Assembly: GCF_033118175.1 (NCBI RefSeq)
Contig: NC_083711.1
Span: forward strand, 48,618,001-48,682,000
Length of the DNA: 64,000 nt
Source: Dama dama
Lineage: Eukaryota; Chordata; Mammalia; Artiodactyla; Cervidae
Direction: 5' to 3'
Part shown: positions 21,201 to 36,200 of the stretch, one piece after another
How positions within the stretch are numbered: position 1 is the first letter of the stretch
Layout of the letters: each line of letters opens with the position of its first letter
The notes under the pieces: model-generated
Seen by the model: only the letters and a program-made list of their open reading frames with translations
Database searches by the model: none
What the model was told of the DNA's origin: nothing
Made by a program: the position numbers and the translations under genes

Positions 21201-24200
21201 GATGACAGCCGTCAGTTTGGTACAGAGGATTACCAAGTGAGCAATAACAGGAAAACTTCCTGGGGCTCAAGGAGTCAGATTTTTGGCTACTGAGGCATTG
21301 TATTAAAACACTGATGCAATCTATAAGGAAGACAGATTCTAGTATTACAATGTCAACTACTTTTTGAGTGCTTCCTATGTACTCAAAAAGTACATATAAA
21401 ACGTAATACAGTACACACAAACCCCAAGAAATAAGTATTAACCCTATTTATCAGTTAAGAACAATCAGGCTCTTAACCATTACACTCTTATTGTCTTTGC
21501 TTTCTTAAACGTCCAAACTTTGTGATACAGGGATTAAAATATGCAGAGTTTTTACAGTGAGAGACTGCACATAAAAGAATTTTTGCAAACTAATCAGCTG
21601 GCAGAAAGTGCCATTATCCTTTGCATAAGAGACTGCTGATATAAAGCCACCCATCTCACTCACTTAAATAAATTGCACATACCTCAGGTGCTTTGGCATA
21701 GAATATTTTCCACAGATTAAATTCTAGCTCAGAGGCCTCATGAATTTATAAAAAAGAAAGAAAAAAATCATCACACTAGGGAGAACTGAAAGTGGGAAAA
21801 AGAAACCACAGGCATCTAGACTTTGATTCAAGTGGGCAGTGCATTCCACACTAGGCCATGGCCACAAATCTCTGCTTTGGCCAAGTCTGATGGAGTTATT
21901 TCAGTGCCTTTTTCATTTCACAGTTATTTACACTTCAGCCATATTTGTAGTATGGCTGCAAATATTGATAAGCTAGTTTGGGGGCGGGGGTTTGGCCACC
22001 ATTTTATGACACTTGACAAGTTTTGAAGAAATCATTTTAAACTGAGTTTAATAGCTAGCATGGGAACTAAAAGGCACATGTTTTCGGTTGATTAAACAAA
22101 ATATAAAAACAGTATATTTTAAAAGGCAAAGTTTTTCCCAAGAAGCACATGTTGTCATAAGATTTATGACACTGTAGGCATAAGAGTAATGTCTTACAGA
22201 GAGAATAGACTAATGGACATGGGGAGAGGGTGAGCTGTGTGGAAAGAGTAACATGGAGACTTAACATCACCATGTGTAAAATAGAGAGCCAAGGGGAATT
22301 TGCTGTGAGGCTCAGGAAACTCAAACAGGGGCTCTGTATCAACCTAGGGGCTGCGATGGGGCTGGAGATGGGAGGGAGGATCAAAAGGGAGGGGATATAT
22401 GTGTACCTACGGCTGATTCACGTTGAGGTTTGACAGAAAACAACACAATTCTGTAAAGCAATTATCCTTCAATAAAAAATTTTTTAAAAAGTAATGTCTT
22501 AGAGAATATTGATTGCACATAGGAAATAAGCATAGCATTTTAGCTATGCAAAAATGCATGGAGAAGAAAGTTATTTGAAATAGAAAGTACAGAATAAAAT
22601 TTCAAATAGAATATTTGGAAGATAAGAAACACAAATATTAGGGAAAAAAGATGAAAAATGTGAGAAAATATGGGAACGAGCAGATTATTTCAGGGAATAT
22701 AAAACTAGTAGATTCTAGAAGAGAGAGGCGGGGAAACGAAGGTAGGAAATTACCCTACAAGGTTTTAAGTAATTTCCCAGAACTGAAAGACATGGGTTTC
22801 TAGGTTTAAAAGGCCTAATACTTGCCAAGCAATAAGAAAAAAAAAGACTAATGCATAGAAATTGCAAAATTTTAGAGTACTAGGATAAAGACTAGATCTT
22901 AAATGTTTCTGAAAAGAAAATTGGTCACATTCAAAGAATCCAGAATCAGAATGACATGTGACAGCAACTCCAGAAGTTAAAAAGCAATGGAACAATACTT
23001 TTCAAGGGTTCATGTTATCCTACAATCTGTGTTTAGCTAAACAGTATCAGAGTAAAGCACGGACATTCTCAGACACATCAGACCCAAAAATGTCTTCGTT
23101 ATATAACCTCTCTTGAAGGTGTGTTTCTCAAAAAATGCCAGGAAGCAAGGGAGTAGACAGGGAAGCCATGGATATAGGAATTATCCTCAACACAGGAGAG
23201 AGACAAAAGATGATGGTGAGGGGTCCCAGGAGATGTTGCCATGAACAAACACATGTAACAAATAGGTGCCTCGAATATTTGACCATTTGGAGAAATAATC
23301 TAGACAGAACGGATTTAATTAACAGAAGAAACACCTAAAATAATTGAAAATGGGAGAGGGTGTGCTAAGATGTAATAGGAGGCCCCGAGCTCTCCTCCCC
23401 CCACAGACACATTGAGTGTACATCTGCACTCAGAGCAGTCCCGTCTGAAAGACCCAGAAAGGAGCGGAGCGTCCCCTCCGCACTGGGGAAATGAGAGAAT
23501 ACCCGTATCGAGATGGGTGGCAAGGGCTGGACACACTGCCATAAATCCCACCCCTGACACAGCACCATGTAATCAAGCGGGAGCTCCCAGCTTCTTCCTG
23601 AGGAGCCAAGGGTTTATAACCCACATCTAACATCTCGACTTTTAAGACTCTCACCTGAGGGATGGGTCCCCTAAGCACCTGGCTCTGAAAGCCAGCAGGG
23701 CTTGTGTTTATGAAAACCATAAGGATATAGCAAATAAGCCGTTCTTACAAGTGCATGAGCAGTCACGATGGCTATGCCTCTAGTGGAGAGCAAAAGGGCA
23801 AAATCTCCTATTTTTCTGCCAGTGTTAAAAGACAGTGCCCGAGGGCCAGGATTTTTTTTTTTTTTTTTTTTAAATGACCAGGATTTTAATTTAGCACGTA
23901 TCTGAGGGCTATGATCCTCCCTGGAGACCAGGGAAGCCATTGGGAAGTTTCTTCTCCCTGGAAGGAGGTTGGAACATGTTTGTGCCCGAAGTTTATAGCT
24001 TCCATCCAAAGGGATGAATCCTTGGATCACTTGACTCTGATAGCCAATGGGGCCTTGCATTCATGAGTCCCACAGGACTGTGGCAAAGAAGCAATTTTTA
24101 ACTAGCTAGTCCCCCAGGGCTCAGCACAGAGCGAGCAGGCAAAAACGCCCATCTTCCAGTTTTTCCCTGAAAGAGGTTTAACTGCATACTTTAAAAGCTG

Positions 24201-27200
24201 ACACCTGAGGGTGAGGCTTCTAGTTTTAGCACATATTTAGAGACTGGCTGTGATCCTCTCCAGAGACAGGGGAGTTGGCAGACACCTTCCCTGCCTTCTC
24301 CCTCCAGCCTGCTCCAACAATAAAAATAAATCACTAGCATTTCCCTGGAAGGCACTTGTACAAATGGCTGAGTCTCAGCTTTCACAGCTACTGCCCAAGG
24401 GATAGGTCTCCATGTTGCCTGCTCTGAGAGGCAGTTTGTGTTCACAAATACACAGGGCTAGCAAATAAAGAACCGGTTTTTAATGTACACAGAGCACACT
24501 TCCCTACCCCACCCCACGCCGCGCCCCAACTATATCCTGGGTTCAGCAGGCAAAAAACAGCTGTCTCCTAGTGTTTCCCTAGAAGGGGCTTAACTACTTA
24601 ATTTCCCAACTGCTACCTACTGTTCAGCTCATAATCAGCCTGCATCTAGATGCTGACTGTGATTCTCCCCTTTGGGACACTGACGAGTTTTGGCACACCC
24701 CCAAATACTGTGAGCCACTAAAGATAAAGAAATTTGCTTGGACAATCTCAGAGGTTTGAGACACAAGTAGGAGCTCAGGTTGGGCTGATTCAAAAGGTTT
24801 ATTTCCTACCTGAGACCATTCTATCATGACTGGGAGAGGTGGCTGTTTTATCTAATGTCTACAAAGCAAACACCTCATAAAGAGTTCAAAGTAATAGTCA
24901 TTAACACGCCTACCAAGGTCAGGAGAACAAAGTAACAGAAAATATTTGAAAGTGCCAAACTGGAAAACACAAAGTTAAGAGTATAACACTTGACCTGAAA
25001 ACTTCAGAGGAGTTCAACAGCAGCATGGACTGAGGGGAAGAAAGGGTGAGTGGGTGTGAAGATGGGGCTCTGAAATTCATCCAGTCGGAGGAGCACCTAA
25101 AAAGAGAACTTAAGGGATGTATGGGACATCACCAAATGCACCAGTGTATGCATTACATGAGTCCCAGAGGGGAGTGGGGAGAGGGAAAGAAAAGGGGCAG
25201 AAAGCTTATTTCAAAGAAATAACAGCTGAAAACTTCCCTAACCAGGGTAAAGAAACATTCAGACCCAGGAAAGCTAGAGAGTTCCAATGGAATCCAAAGA
25301 GCTCCATCCCAACATTAACAGACCTGCATTAATGATGATTACATTTTCAAAAGCTAAAAATAAGGAAAGAATCTTAAAAGCAGCAGGGGAAAAGCAACTT
25401 GTTACGTACAATGGAGGTCCCATAACAATATCAGCAGATTTTTCAGCAAAAACTTTCAGGCCAGAAGGGAGCAGCATGATACAGTCAAAAGTGCTAAATT
25501 TAAAAAAAAAAAAAAAAAATCAGCAAAGTTGGTCTTCAGAATTGAAGGGAAAATAGAGTTTCCCAGACAAATAAAGGCCAAAACTGTTCATCACCACTAC
25601 ATCAGCCTTACAAGAATGTTAAAGAGAGTTCTTCAAATAGAAATGGAAGGATGCTAATTAGTAACAGGGAAACATAAAAGTATAAAACTCAGTGCTAAAA
25701 GTAAATATGCAGTTACATTTAGAGTAGTCTAATGTTAAAATTGTGGGGGGTAAATCACTTATAACTCTAATGTGAGAGTTAAAAAACAAAAAAAATGCTA
25801 TGATAACTATAATTGCAATAACTTATTAATGGATATACAGTGTAAAAATGTAAATTATGACATAAAAACAAAATGTGTAGGGAAGAGTATAAAAAAATAG
25901 AGCTGGTGTGTGTTTGAAGTTGTCATTAACTTAAATAGACTTTATGTAAAATAGACTTATGATATTTTATGTAAATCTCATGGTAACTACAAAGTAATAA
26001 CCAGTAATAGATATATACACAAAAAGAACAGAGTCACAGCATAGCCCTACAGAAAGTCATCAGATCACAAAAGAAGAGAAGGAGAGATGGAGAAAGGAAC
26101 CAAAGAATTACAAAACAAAATAGCAATGGTATGTCCATATCTAACAATAATTACCGTAAATGTAAATGGACCAAACTCTTTAATACTTCAAGATAGGTCA
26201 AATGTCAGGATGCAAGATAAGTATTAATAAATTTAAGAAAATTAGTATCATATACAGTATATTTTCTAACCAGAATGGTAAATAGAATTTGATTTAAAAG
26301 AAGGAATTGGAAAATTCACAGATATATGGAGATTAAACAACAAACATATGAATGAAAAACCAATGAGTCAAAGGAAAAAATCGAGAGCAATCAACATATA
26401 TCTTGAGCCAAAGGAAAATGGAAAGACAACATAACGAAATTTATGGAGTGCCTCAAAAGCAATTCTATGGGGGAAAAAAAAGCAATTCTATGGGGGAAAT
26501 TTATAGTAAATAAATTTAACAAATATCTATATTAAGAAAAAAAGATATCAGACAACCTAACTTTATACCGCAAGGAACAAGAAAGAGAACAAGCTAAGCC
26601 CAAAATCAGTAGAAGGAAGGAGATAACAAATAGCAGAGCAGACGTAAAAGAAATAGGGATCAGAAAAACAGTACAGAAGACCAGTAAAACTAAGGGCTGG
26701 CTTTTCCAGAACTAACAAACCTTTAGCTGGAGTAATGGAAAAAAAGGGAGAGCTCAAGTAAAATCAGGAAATCAGAAATGAAAGAGGAGACATTAAACTG
26801 GCGCTACAGAAATACAAGGGATTGTAGGAGATCAATGAATAATTATGAACAATTATACACCAACAGATTGAATAACCTAGAGGAAACATATAAATTCTTA
26901 GAAACATAAAACCTATCAAGACTAAAGCAGGAAAGAATAGATCATTTGAGTAGACTAATTACTAGGAAGGAGATTGAGTCAGTAACCAAAAACTTCCCAA
27001 GAAACAAGAGCCCAGGACCAGATGTTTTTACTGGTGGATTCAGTAATTAACACCAGCCTTTCTCAAACTTTTCCAATAAAGTGAAGGGGAGAGGGAAACT
27101 CCCAAATTCATTTTATGAGGCCAGCATTACCCTGTCAGATAAGGACACTACAAGAAAAGAAAATTATAATCCAATATTCTTGATGAAATATAGATGCAAA

Positions 27201-30200
27201 AATCCTCAACAAAATATTAGCAAATCCAAGTTCATCAATACATTAGAATGATCATAAACATGATCTAGTGGGATTCATTCCAAGAATGCAAAGATGGTTC
27301 AACATTCACAAATCAATGTGATATACCATATTAACAAAAAGAGGGATTAAAAAAACTATGATTTATATGACCTCAATAGATGCAGAAAAAGCATTTGACA
27401 AAATTCAACATTCTTTCTTGATAAAAACTCTCAACAAACTTGGTATACAGGGAAAATACCTCAAGATAATAAAGGCTTGTATGATAAGCCCACAGCTAAC
27501 ATCATACTTAATGATGAAATGCTGAAAGCTTTTCCTCTCTCAGGAACAAGACAAGAATCCCTATTCTCACCACTTTTATTCAACATAGCACTGGAAGTCC
27601 TGGCTAGAGCAATCAGTCAAGAGAAGGAAATAAAAAACACCCAAATTGGAAAGGAAGAAGTAAATTTTTTTTCTATTTGCAGATGATGACATGGTATTAT
27701 ATGTAGAAAACCCTAAACACTCAAAAAGCTGCTAGAACTAATACATTTGGTAAAGTTGTAGGATCCTGTATTAATATGTAGAAATCTGTTGGATTGTCTA
27801 TATACCAAAAATTATCATAGAGAGAAATTAAGGAAACAATTTACAAACAATTTAGCCTCAAAATTTACCATAGCCTGAAAAATAATAAAATATTTAGGAA
27901 TAATTTTATTTAAGTAAATGAAAGATCTGTACACTGAAAACTTTAAGACACTGGTGAAAGATATTGAAGAAGATACCAATAAAATGAAAGCTATTCCACA
28001 TCCCTTATTTTATACCATACATACAAGTCAGGTCAAAATGGTTTAAAGACTTGAACACAAAACCTGAAATCATAAAACTCCTCAGAACTATTCAAATCCC
28101 TAAAGGAGGATGCTATCAAGGTTTTGCATTCATTATGTAAATGAATCTGAAAGATCCATCAGTGACCACAGGACTGGAAAAGGTTAATCCTCATCCCAGT
28201 TCCCAAGAAGGGTAGTACCAAAGAATGTGCTAACCATCAGACAGTTGCACTCATCTCCCATGCTGGTAAGGTCATGCTTAAAATCTTTCATGCTAGGCTT
28301 CAGCATTATGCAAACCAAAAACTTCCAGATGTCCAAGCTGGGTATAGACAAAGAAGAGGAATTAGAGATCACATTGCCAGCATTTGCTGGATTATAGAGA
28401 AAGCAAGGACATTCCAGGAAAAAAAACATCTATCTCTGTTTCTTCAACTAGGCTAAAGCTTTTGACCCTGTGGATCGTAACTGTGGAAAGCCCTTAGAGA
28501 GATGGGAATACCAGACCATCTTACCTGTCTCCTGAGAAACCTGTTTGCAGGTCAAGAAGCAACAGTTAGAACCCTGTGTGGAACAACTGACTGATTCAAG
28601 ATCGAGAGAGGAGTACGACAGGGCTGTCTGCTGTCACCCCATTTGTTTAATCTATACGCTGACCACATTGTGAGAAATGCCAGGCTGGATGAATTACAAA
28701 AGTTGGAATCAAGATAGGCGGGAGAAACAACAACCACCTCAGATATGCAGATGATACCACTCTAATGGCAGAAAGTGAAGAGGAACTAAAGCACCTCAAT
28801 GAGGGTGAAGGAGGAGGGTTGACTCAAGACTAAATATTAAAAATCTAAGATCATGGCATCTGGCCCCATTACTGCATGGCAAATAGAAGGGGAAAAGGTG
28901 GAAGTAGTAACAGATTTCCTCTTCTTGGGCTCCCAAATCACTGCAGATGGTGACTGCAGCCATGAAATCAGAAGACAATTGTTTCTTGGCAGGAAAATGA
29001 TGGCAAACCTAGACAGTGTGTTGAAAAGCAGAGACATTACTCTGCTGACAAGGGTCTGTATAGTCAGGGCTATGGTCTTCCTAGTGGTCACTTATGGTTA
29101 TGAGAGCTGGACCATAAAGAAGGCAGAACACCAAAGAATTAATGCCTTTGAACTGTGGTGCTGGAGAAGACTCCTAAAAGACCCTTGGACATCAAGGAGA
29201 TCAAACCAGTCAATCTTAAGGGAGATCAATCTTGAATATTCACTGGAAGGACTGATGCTGAAGCTGAAGCTCTAATATTTTAGTCATCTGATGTGTACCT
29301 ATGACTCATTGGAAAAGTCCCTGAAGCTGGGAAAGATCGAAGGCAGAAGGAGAAGAGGGCATCAGAGGATGAGAGGCTGGACGGCATCACTGATGCAATG
29401 AACATGAACTTGGGCAAACTTTGGGAGAGGGTGAGGGGCAGGGAGGCCTGGCATACTGCAGTCCATGGGGTTGCAAAGAATCAAACACAACTAGGTGATT
29501 GAGAGCAACAACAAGCTCCTTTATATTAGTCTTGGTAGTAATTTTTGAATCTGACACCAAAAGCAAAAGCAACAAAAGCAAAAATAAACAAGTGAAACTA
29601 CATCAAACTGAAAATCTGTACAGCAAAGGGAACCATCAACAAATGAAAAGGCAACCTATGGAATGGGAGAAAATATATGCAAATCATACATCTGGTAAGT
29701 GGTTAATATCCAAAACACATAAGAAACTCACAGAACTCAACAGCAAAAAAGTCAATGACCCAACGGAAAAATGTGCAAAGGACCTGAAAAGACCCCTTTC
29801 AAAAGAAGATATACAAATAGCCAATAGGCACATGAAATAATGCTAAAGACATCACTAATCATCAGAGAAATGCAAATCAAAACCCCAGTGAGATGTTATC
29901 TGTTAGGATGTCTATTATCTAAAAGACAAGAGATAGCAAAAGCTGGTGAGGATATGGAGTAAAGGGAACCCTTGTGCACTATTGATGGGAATGTCAACCA
30001 GTACAGTCACTCTGGAGAACAGTATGGAGGTTCATCAAGAGATGAAAAATAGAAGTACCATATGATTGATTATATTCTTTGCAGCCAAAGATGGAGAAGT
30101 TCTGTACAGTGAGCAAAAACAAGACCAGGAGCTGACTGTGGCATGGATCATGAACTCCTTATTGCAAAGTTCAGACTTAAATGGAAGAAAGTAGGGAAAA

Positions 30201-33200
30201 CTGCTAGACCATTCAGGTATGACCTAAATCAAATCACTTACAATGATACAGTGGAAGTGAGAAATAGATTCAAGGGATTATATCTGATAGACAGAATGCC
30301 TGGAGAACTATGGACAGAGGCTTGTGACATTGTACAGGAGACAGTGATCAAGACCATCCCCAAGAAAAAGAAATGCAAAAAGACAAGATGGTTGTCTGAA
30401 GAGGCCCTATCAATAACTGTGAAAAGAAGAGAAGCAGAAGGCAAAGGAGAAAAGGAAGATATGCCCATTTGAATGCAGAGTTCCAAAGAATAGCAAGGAG
30501 AGATAAGAAAGCCTTCTTCAGTGATCAATGCAAAGAAATAGAGGAAAACAGTAGAATGGGAAAGACTACAGATCGCTTCAAGAAAATTAGAGATACCAAG
30601 GGAACATTTCGTGCAAAGATGGGCTCAATAAAGGACAGAAATGTTATGGACCTGAAGGAAGCAGAAGATATTAAGAAGAGGTGGCATACAGTCATCAAGA
30701 CAGTATGGTGCTGGCACAAAGACAGAAATATAGATCAATGGAACAGAATAGAAAGCCCAGAGATAAATCCACGAACCTATGGACACCTTATCTTCGACAA
30801 AGGAGGCAAGGATATACAATGGAAAAAAGACAACCTCTTTAACAAGTGGTGCTGGGAAACCTGGTCAACCACTTGTAAAAGAATGAAACTAGAACACTTT
30901 CTAACACCATACACAAAAATAAACTCCAAATGAATAAAAGATCTAAATGTAAGACCAGAAACTATAAAACTCCTAGAGGAGAACATAGGCAAAACACTCT
31001 CCGACATGAATCACAGCAGGATCCTCTATGACCCACCTCCCAGAATATTGGGAATAAAAGCAAAAATAAACAAATGGGACCTAATGAAACTTAAAAGCTT
31101 TTGCACAACAAAGGAAACTATAAGCAAGGTGAAAAGACAGCCCTCAGATTGGGAGAAAATAATAGCAAATGAAGCAACAGACAAAGGATTAATCTCAAAA
31201 ATATACAAGCAACTCCTGCAGCTCAACTCCAGAAAAATAAATGACCCAATCAAAAAATGGGCCAAAGAACTAAACAGACATTTCTCCAAGGAAGACATAC
31301 AGATGGCTAACAAACACATGAAAAGATGCTCAACATCACTCATTATCAGAGAAATGCAAATCAAAACCACAATGAGGTACCATTACACGCCAGTCAGGAT
31401 GGCTGCTATCCAAAAGTCTACAAGCAATAAATGCTGGAGAGGGTGTGGAGAAAAGGGAACCCTCTTACACTGTTGATGGGAATGCAAACTAGTGCAGCCA
31501 CTATGGAGAACAGTGTGGAGATTCCTTAAAAAACTGGAAATAGAACTGACATATGACCCAGCACTCCCACTCCTGGGCATACATACCAAGGAAACCAGAT
31601 CTGAAAGAGACACGTGCACCCCAATGTTCATCGCAGCACTGTTTATAATAGCCAGGACATGGAAGCAACCTAGATGCCCATCAGCAGACGAATGGATAAG
31701 GAAGCTGTGGGACATATACACCATGGAATATTACTCAGCCATTAAAAAGAATTCATTTGAATCAGTCCTAATGAGATGGATGAAACTGGAGCCCATTATA
31801 CAGATTGAAGTAAGCCAGAAAGATAAAGACCAATACAGTATACTAATGCATATGTATGGAATTTAGAAAGATGGTAACAATAACCGTATATGCAAAACAG
31901 AAAAAGAGACACAGATGTACAGAACAGACTTTTGGACTCTGTGGGAGAAGGCGAGGGTGGGATGTTTCAAGAGAACAGCATCAAAACATGTATATTATCT
32001 AGGGTGAAACAGATCACCAGCCCAGGTTAGATGCATGAGACAAGTGCTCAGGGCTGGTGCACTGGGAAGACCCAGGGGGATTGGGTGGAGAGGGAGGTGA
32101 GAGGGGGGATCGGGATGGGGAAATACATGTAAATCTATGGCTAATTCAAGTCAATGTATGAAACCACTACGATATTGTAAAGTAATTAGCCTCCAACTAA
32201 TAAAAATAAAAAAAAAAAAAAAAAAAAGAAGAGGTGGCAAGAATACACAGAAGAACTATACAAAGAAAGATCTTCATGACTCAGATGACCACTCACCTAG
32301 AGCCAGACATCCGGGAATGTGAAGTCAAGTGGGCCTTAGGAAGCATCACTACAAACAAAACTAGTGGAGATGATAGAATTTCAGTTGAGCTATTTCAAAT
32401 CCTAAAAATTATGGTGTTCAAGTGCTGCACTCAATATGCCAGCAAATTTGGAAAACTCAGCAGTGGCCACAAGACTGGAAAAGGCCAATTTTCATTCCAA
32501 TCCTGAAGAAAGGCAATGCCAAAGAATGTTCAAACTACCCACAATTGCACTCATTTCACACGATAGCAAAGTAATGCTCAAAATTCTCCAAGCTAGGCTT
32601 CAAAAGTACACAAACCGAGAACTTCCAGATGTTCAAGATGGATTTAGAAAAGGCAGAGCAACCAGAGATCAAATTGCCAATATCCATTGGATCATTGAAA
32701 AAGCAAGAGTTCCAGAAAAACATCTACTTCTGTTTTATTGATTACTCAAAAGCCTTTGACTCTGTAGATCACAACAAACTGTAGAAAATTCTTCAAGTGA
32801 TGAGAATACCAGACCACGTTACCTGCCTCCTGAGAAATCTGTATGCAGGTCAAGAAGCAACAGTTAGAACCAGACATGGAACAACAGACTGGTTCCAAAT
32901 TGGGAAAGGAGCGTGTTAAGGCTGTATATTGTCACCCTGCTTATTTAACTTATATGCAGAGTACATCATGCAAAATGCTCGGCTGGATGAAGCACAAGCT
33001 GGAATCAAGATTGTTGTGATAAATATCACTAATCTCAGATACACAGGTGATACCACCCCTATGGCGGAAAGCAAAGATGTACTAAAGAGCCTCTTGATGA
33101 AAGTGAAAGAGGAGAGTGAAAAGTTGGCTTAAAACTCAACATTCAAAAAATGAAGATGATGGCATAATCACTTCATGGCAAATAGATGGGGAAACAATGG

Positions 33201-36200
33201 AAACAGTGAGAGACTTTATTTTTTCTGGACTTCAAAATCACTGCAGATAGTGACCGCAGCCATGCAATTAAAAGACGCTTGCTCCTTGGAAAAAAAATAT
33301 TTCCAACCTAGACAGCATATTAAAAAGCAGAAACATTACTTTGCCAACAAATGTCCATCTAGTCAAAGCTTTGGTTTTTCCAGTAGTCATGTATGGACGT
33401 GAGAGCTGGACTATAAAGAAAGCTTAGTGCTGAAGAATCAATGCTTTTGAACTGTGGTGTTGGAGAAGACTCTTGAGAGTCCCTTGGACTGCAAGGAGAT
33501 CCAACCAGTCCATCCTAAAGGAAATCAGTTCTGAATATTCGTTGGAAGGACTGATGCTCAAGGTGAAACTCCAATACTTTGGCTACCTGATGCGAAGAAC
33601 TGACTACTTGGTAATGACCCTATCACTGGGAAAGATTGAAGGCAGGAGGGGAAGGGGATGACAGAGGATGAGATGGTTGGATGGCATCACCGACATGATA
33701 GACTTAAGTTTGAGTAGGCTCTGGGAGTTGGTGATGGATAGGGAAGCCTGGTGTGCTTCAGTCCATGGGGTCACAAAGAGTCAGACATGACTGAGAGTGA
33801 TCTGAACTGAACTGAATGATGCAGTAATCTCACCACTGAGTGTATATCCAAGGAAATGAAATCATTACTTTAAAAACATGTCTGTACTCCCATGTTAACA
33901 GGAGCGTTGTTCATTCTAGCCAAGATGCTGAAACAAGTGTCCATTGATAGAAGGATGGATAAAAAAATTGTGAGATACACAGCTAACCCTTGGACAGTGT
34001 AGGGATTATAGGTGCCAAGCCCCCAGTCAGGTAAAAATCTGAGTTATTGGTATCTCTGCCTCAAAAATGAAGGAATTGATAAATGATTCACCCAAGGGAA
34101 GAAAACTCAAACAGTTTGCATAGAGTCGGGACTCAAACCCTAATTCTTTTGGTTCCACCTACTGTGACCTCTAATCAAAAAAACTTTAAAGATTTGTAAA
34201 GTGAAAATGCAAGTACTGTATTTGTTGAAAAAAATCCACATCTCAGTGGACTTTCGCAGTTCAAACTCATGTTGTTCAAGGGTGACCTGTATCTATGTAC
34301 GTGTATACACACACATACACGCACACAATGGAATATCATTCAGCCTTTAAAAATAAGTAAATCCTGTCATTTGTGACAACATGAATGAACCCAGAGGGCA
34401 TTATTTTATGTGAAATAAGCCATGTGAGAAAGACAAATCATGCATGGTATCACTTATATGTGGATCTTTAAAAAAAAAAATTTAGACTTATAGAAACAGT
34501 AGAGAAGTGACTGCAGAGTCTGGGGAAATAGATGTTGGTAAAAGGGTTCAAACCAGCTGTGAGATGAACAGGATATGAGGATCAAAAGTATAATGATGGT
34601 TGAAATACTGTATTGTGTAACTGAAGTTTGCCCAAAGATTATAATTTAAATGTTCTTACCAGCTATAAAAAATAGTAAATATATGAGGTAATAGATCTAT
34701 TAACTAATTCAGGGTAAGCCTTTCATAATGTATATGTATATCAAATCGGCATGTTGTATACTTTAAATGTCTTACAATTTTGTCAATTATAATACCTTGA
34801 AAAAGTTGAGAAATGAACAAAATTATTGAAAATGGTTGCTTCTGGCAAGTAGAACTTAGGAATAGGAATGAACTGCTTTGTAGTATTTGAGTTTTAAAAC
34901 CAAGTACATCTGCTTCTGACAAAAGTGAAAATTAAACTTGAAAGATATTTCTAAGACCTGCTTCATCAAAATGAGTATCTAAGTGGAGTACGGTCTAGGT
35001 GGCAGTCAAGCTTTGGGGCCTCACGGAGGACAGGCCAAATGAAGAACAGCCCTGGCAGAAGCCATGTCTGATCTTCCCCAGACGGTGATGGATTCAGACA
35101 GAAACCATCTTCCCAGTTGCCCATCAGGAGGCAGCATGGTGCTGCGGTGAAGGTCATGAGGTCAGGGGCCAGAAAGACTTGGGTTCACAGCTGCACTAAT
35201 GTGTACCCTTAAGGTAAGTAACTTAACCGCTCTGAGCCTCGTCTATAAAAGTGAGCATAATGGAATTTGTGAGGATACTATTAAATACAGTAATTATAAC
35301 CTCCTAAGTGTATAAAAGTGCCTGTGAGATTCTTAAGAGGCTTAAATGAAATGATGCATGTAAATTTAAGGTACCATGCATATAGTAAGTCATTATTAAT
35401 GTTCTCTAATATTATATTTATATCCCTAAAGAATTTTTTTTAAAGGTGCTTCTATTCTTGGGGAATTTGAGAAACCCTACCATAGAACTCTCAAGGCAGA
35501 ACTGTGTCCACAAACTTGTGTTTGTAAAGGGGATAAGAAGGGCATCTGTGGTTTACAGGCAAAACTGTCAGAGATGAGGAAGCGCCAACCTTCAGGATCT
35601 AGCCTGAGGCTAACCTCCAGGTCCGGTTAGGGCGGACACATCTTTCTGTCATCTTCCTGCCTTCTCTTCCTTTGCTCCTCTCTACAATGATTTTCCCCGA
35701 TTTTTACCCATAACGTAGAGCTGAATGATAATTTTCACTATTTGGTAAACTTAACAAAAGCTCATAAACCTCAAGCAACCACTTTTTATATAGAAAGGCC
35801 ACCCGGTAGCTCTTTGCTGGTTTGAAATGTTTTGTTAGCTGATTTGACCCCTTGTGTCATTTTGAAATATCTGGGCCCCATTCAGGTTGGGTTTCAGTCA
35901 GAGGGAAAGAAAGGAAAGGGGAAAGGGTGATCAAACCCACCAGCTCTTCAAGGACTGCAGGACTGTGGACAGGATTTCTGGATACCTGCCACATGCAGGC
36001 AGCTGCTGCCTGGGAATACAGTGGAGAAATAAAGGGCAGAGCTGCGGGGATGCTGCGAGGACGAAATAAGCCGAGGTCTGACAGAAGAGAGTGGCTCAGG
36101 GGTTGGGGGTCATTAACCAGCTGCCCAGGAGGTCCGTGAGGACAGTTCTTTTATCTCGCATTTCTGTAGGGGGACACACGCATTTCAGATCTGGGTTGCT

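Noticed and set aside
26457..26500. Tandem gcaattctatgggggaaa
   Set aside because: A small duplication inside a decayed L1; no functional meaning likely.
31006..31866. Long frames of 156 and 124 codons
   Set aside because: They are the ORF2 C-terminus of the L1 at 30687-32225, not host genes.
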